A DNA stretch of 64,000 nucleotides from Deltaproteobacteria bacterium HGW-Deltaproteobacteria-2. GTDB lineage: Bacteria > Desulfobacterota > Syntrophia > Syntrophales > Smithellaceae. The DNA is taken from contig PHBC01000006.1 of the NCBI GenBank assembly GCA_002840505.1, positions 119,819 to 183,818 of the forward strand, given 5' to 3'. Made by a program: the position numbers and the translations under genes. The notes under the pieces are model-generated. The model was not told where the DNA came from. It saw nothing but the letters and a program-made list of their open reading frames with translations, and did no database searches. Positions 63,881 to 64,000 of this stretch are shown in pieces; the stretch's first letter is position 1; each line of letters begins with the position of its first letter.

Positions 63881-63911
63881 AGAGGGAATGCCCAAATGAT
63901 AGCTTCCCTCT
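63881..63911. promoter_or_regulatory. Hairpin downstream of the second assA-type gene
   Basis: AGAGGGAA (63881-63888) and TTCCCTCT (63904-63911) form an 8-bp stem. On the plus strand it is followed by GTTTTATT, on the minus strand by no U-tract. Its loop shares CATTTGGGC-like sequence with the other two hairpins near assA ends. The rest of the 63680-63976 gap shows no complete gene. Confidence 0.55.
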
Positions 63912-63932
63912 GTTTTATTGCTATTTCAGTGA

Positions 63933-63965
63933 GGAGGGGGATTGTCTAAATGACATTCCCCCTCC
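63933..63965 (-). promoter_or_regulatory. G-rich hairpin 12 bases after the second assA-type stop
   Basis: A 12-bp stem with one mismatch (GGAGGGGGATTG / CATTCCCCCTCC) and a 9-base loop. It matches the hairpin at 3435-3471 in stem sequence, loop motif (GTC..AATGA) and position relative to the assA stop. Confidence 0.72.
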
Positions 63966-63976
63966 ATAAATTAGGT

Positions 63977-64000
63977 TTAAGCTTTCAATCCCTGAACCGT
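63977..64000 (-). CDS. C-terminal end of a second AssA-type glycyl radical enzyme (partial)
   Basis: Read on the minus strand from the window edge, the sequence encodes TVQGLKA and a TAA at 63977-63979. The complete assA at 918-3419 ends RTVQGIG. A G-rich hairpin of the same type follows the stop in both loci. The identity rests on seven residues plus the shared downstream element, so it is a strong hint rather than proof. The body of the gene lies beyond the window. Confidence 0.6.
   Translation of the reverse strand, partial: TVQGLKA

Noticed and set aside
1..64000. CRISPR arrays, transposases, phage or toxin-antitoxin genes
   Set aside because: I looked for regular direct repeats, DDE transposase motifs and paired small regulatory genes and found none I could support.

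Overview
The window reads as chromosomal DNA of a strictly anaerobic deltaproteobacterium, most like a Syntrophaceae/Smithella-type syntroph. This is an inference from gene content: a fumarate-adding glycyl radical enzyme operon of the alkyl/benzylsuccinate synthase type, a divergent membrane pyrophosphatase, the synteny ispE - tRNA-Gln - prs - rplY(ctc) - pth, sigma-54 promoters, and abundant cyclic-dinucleotide signalling. No IS transposase, CRISPR array, rRNA or prophage is visible.

Layout. 1-3830: hydrocarbon-activation operon with small subunit assC, an extra Cys-rich small protein, a decayed second assC, the catalytic subunit assA and the small subunit assB. The last 24 bases of the window (63977-64000, minus strand) look like the C-terminus of a second assA-type gene followed by the same kind of G-rich hairpin, so the window appears to lie between two ass-type loci. 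4003-12738: a giant cyclic beta-1,2-glucan synthase-like gene. 13025-13870: rpoH. 14192-24758: a long plus-strand housekeeping run (diadenylate cyclase, clpB, htpX, DUF1844, ispE, tRNA-Gln, prs, rplY, pth, hppA) closed by a strong terminator. 24925-32219: a minus-strand TPR membrane protein, then a three-gene signalling operon (HEAT protein, HD-GYP protein, class III cyclase-like protein). 32577-34691: a flavodoxin/ferredoxin protein and a CBS-linked site-2 protease. 34848-40545: a nickel regulon made of an outer-membrane protein, NikMN, NikQ and NikO, with a separate NikR gene; NikR-like operators lie at both promoters. 41586-44903: CHASE2, SH3 and M48 protease operon. 44954-47948: secreted or membrane-anchored proteins and hydrolases. 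48348-53218: a partial mannose-family PTS (IIA, IIB, IIC), rimI, pyrK, pyrD and an MBL-fold hydrolase. 53260-57870: an accessory block in which a ~270-bp sequence ending in a textbook sigma-54 promoter occurs twice, with a third decayed copy; it drives or precedes HHH, BON, unknown and pssA genes. 58079-63679: DUF4139 protein, SAH/MTA deaminase, a tRNA-Leu with a badly paired acceptor stem, a GGDEF cyclase and a TatT-like lipoprotein.

How parts fit. Ass activates hydrocarbons with fumarate. The membrane PPase can recover energy from pyrophosphate made by acyl-CoA ligases. Ni uptake is consistent with hydrogenase or CODH demand. Enzymes for c-di-AMP, c-di-GMP and possibly cNMP are all encoded here. 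Several short palindromic elements (MITE/REP-like) sit in intergenic gaps, one inside the nickel operon and one supplying the stop codon of rimI.
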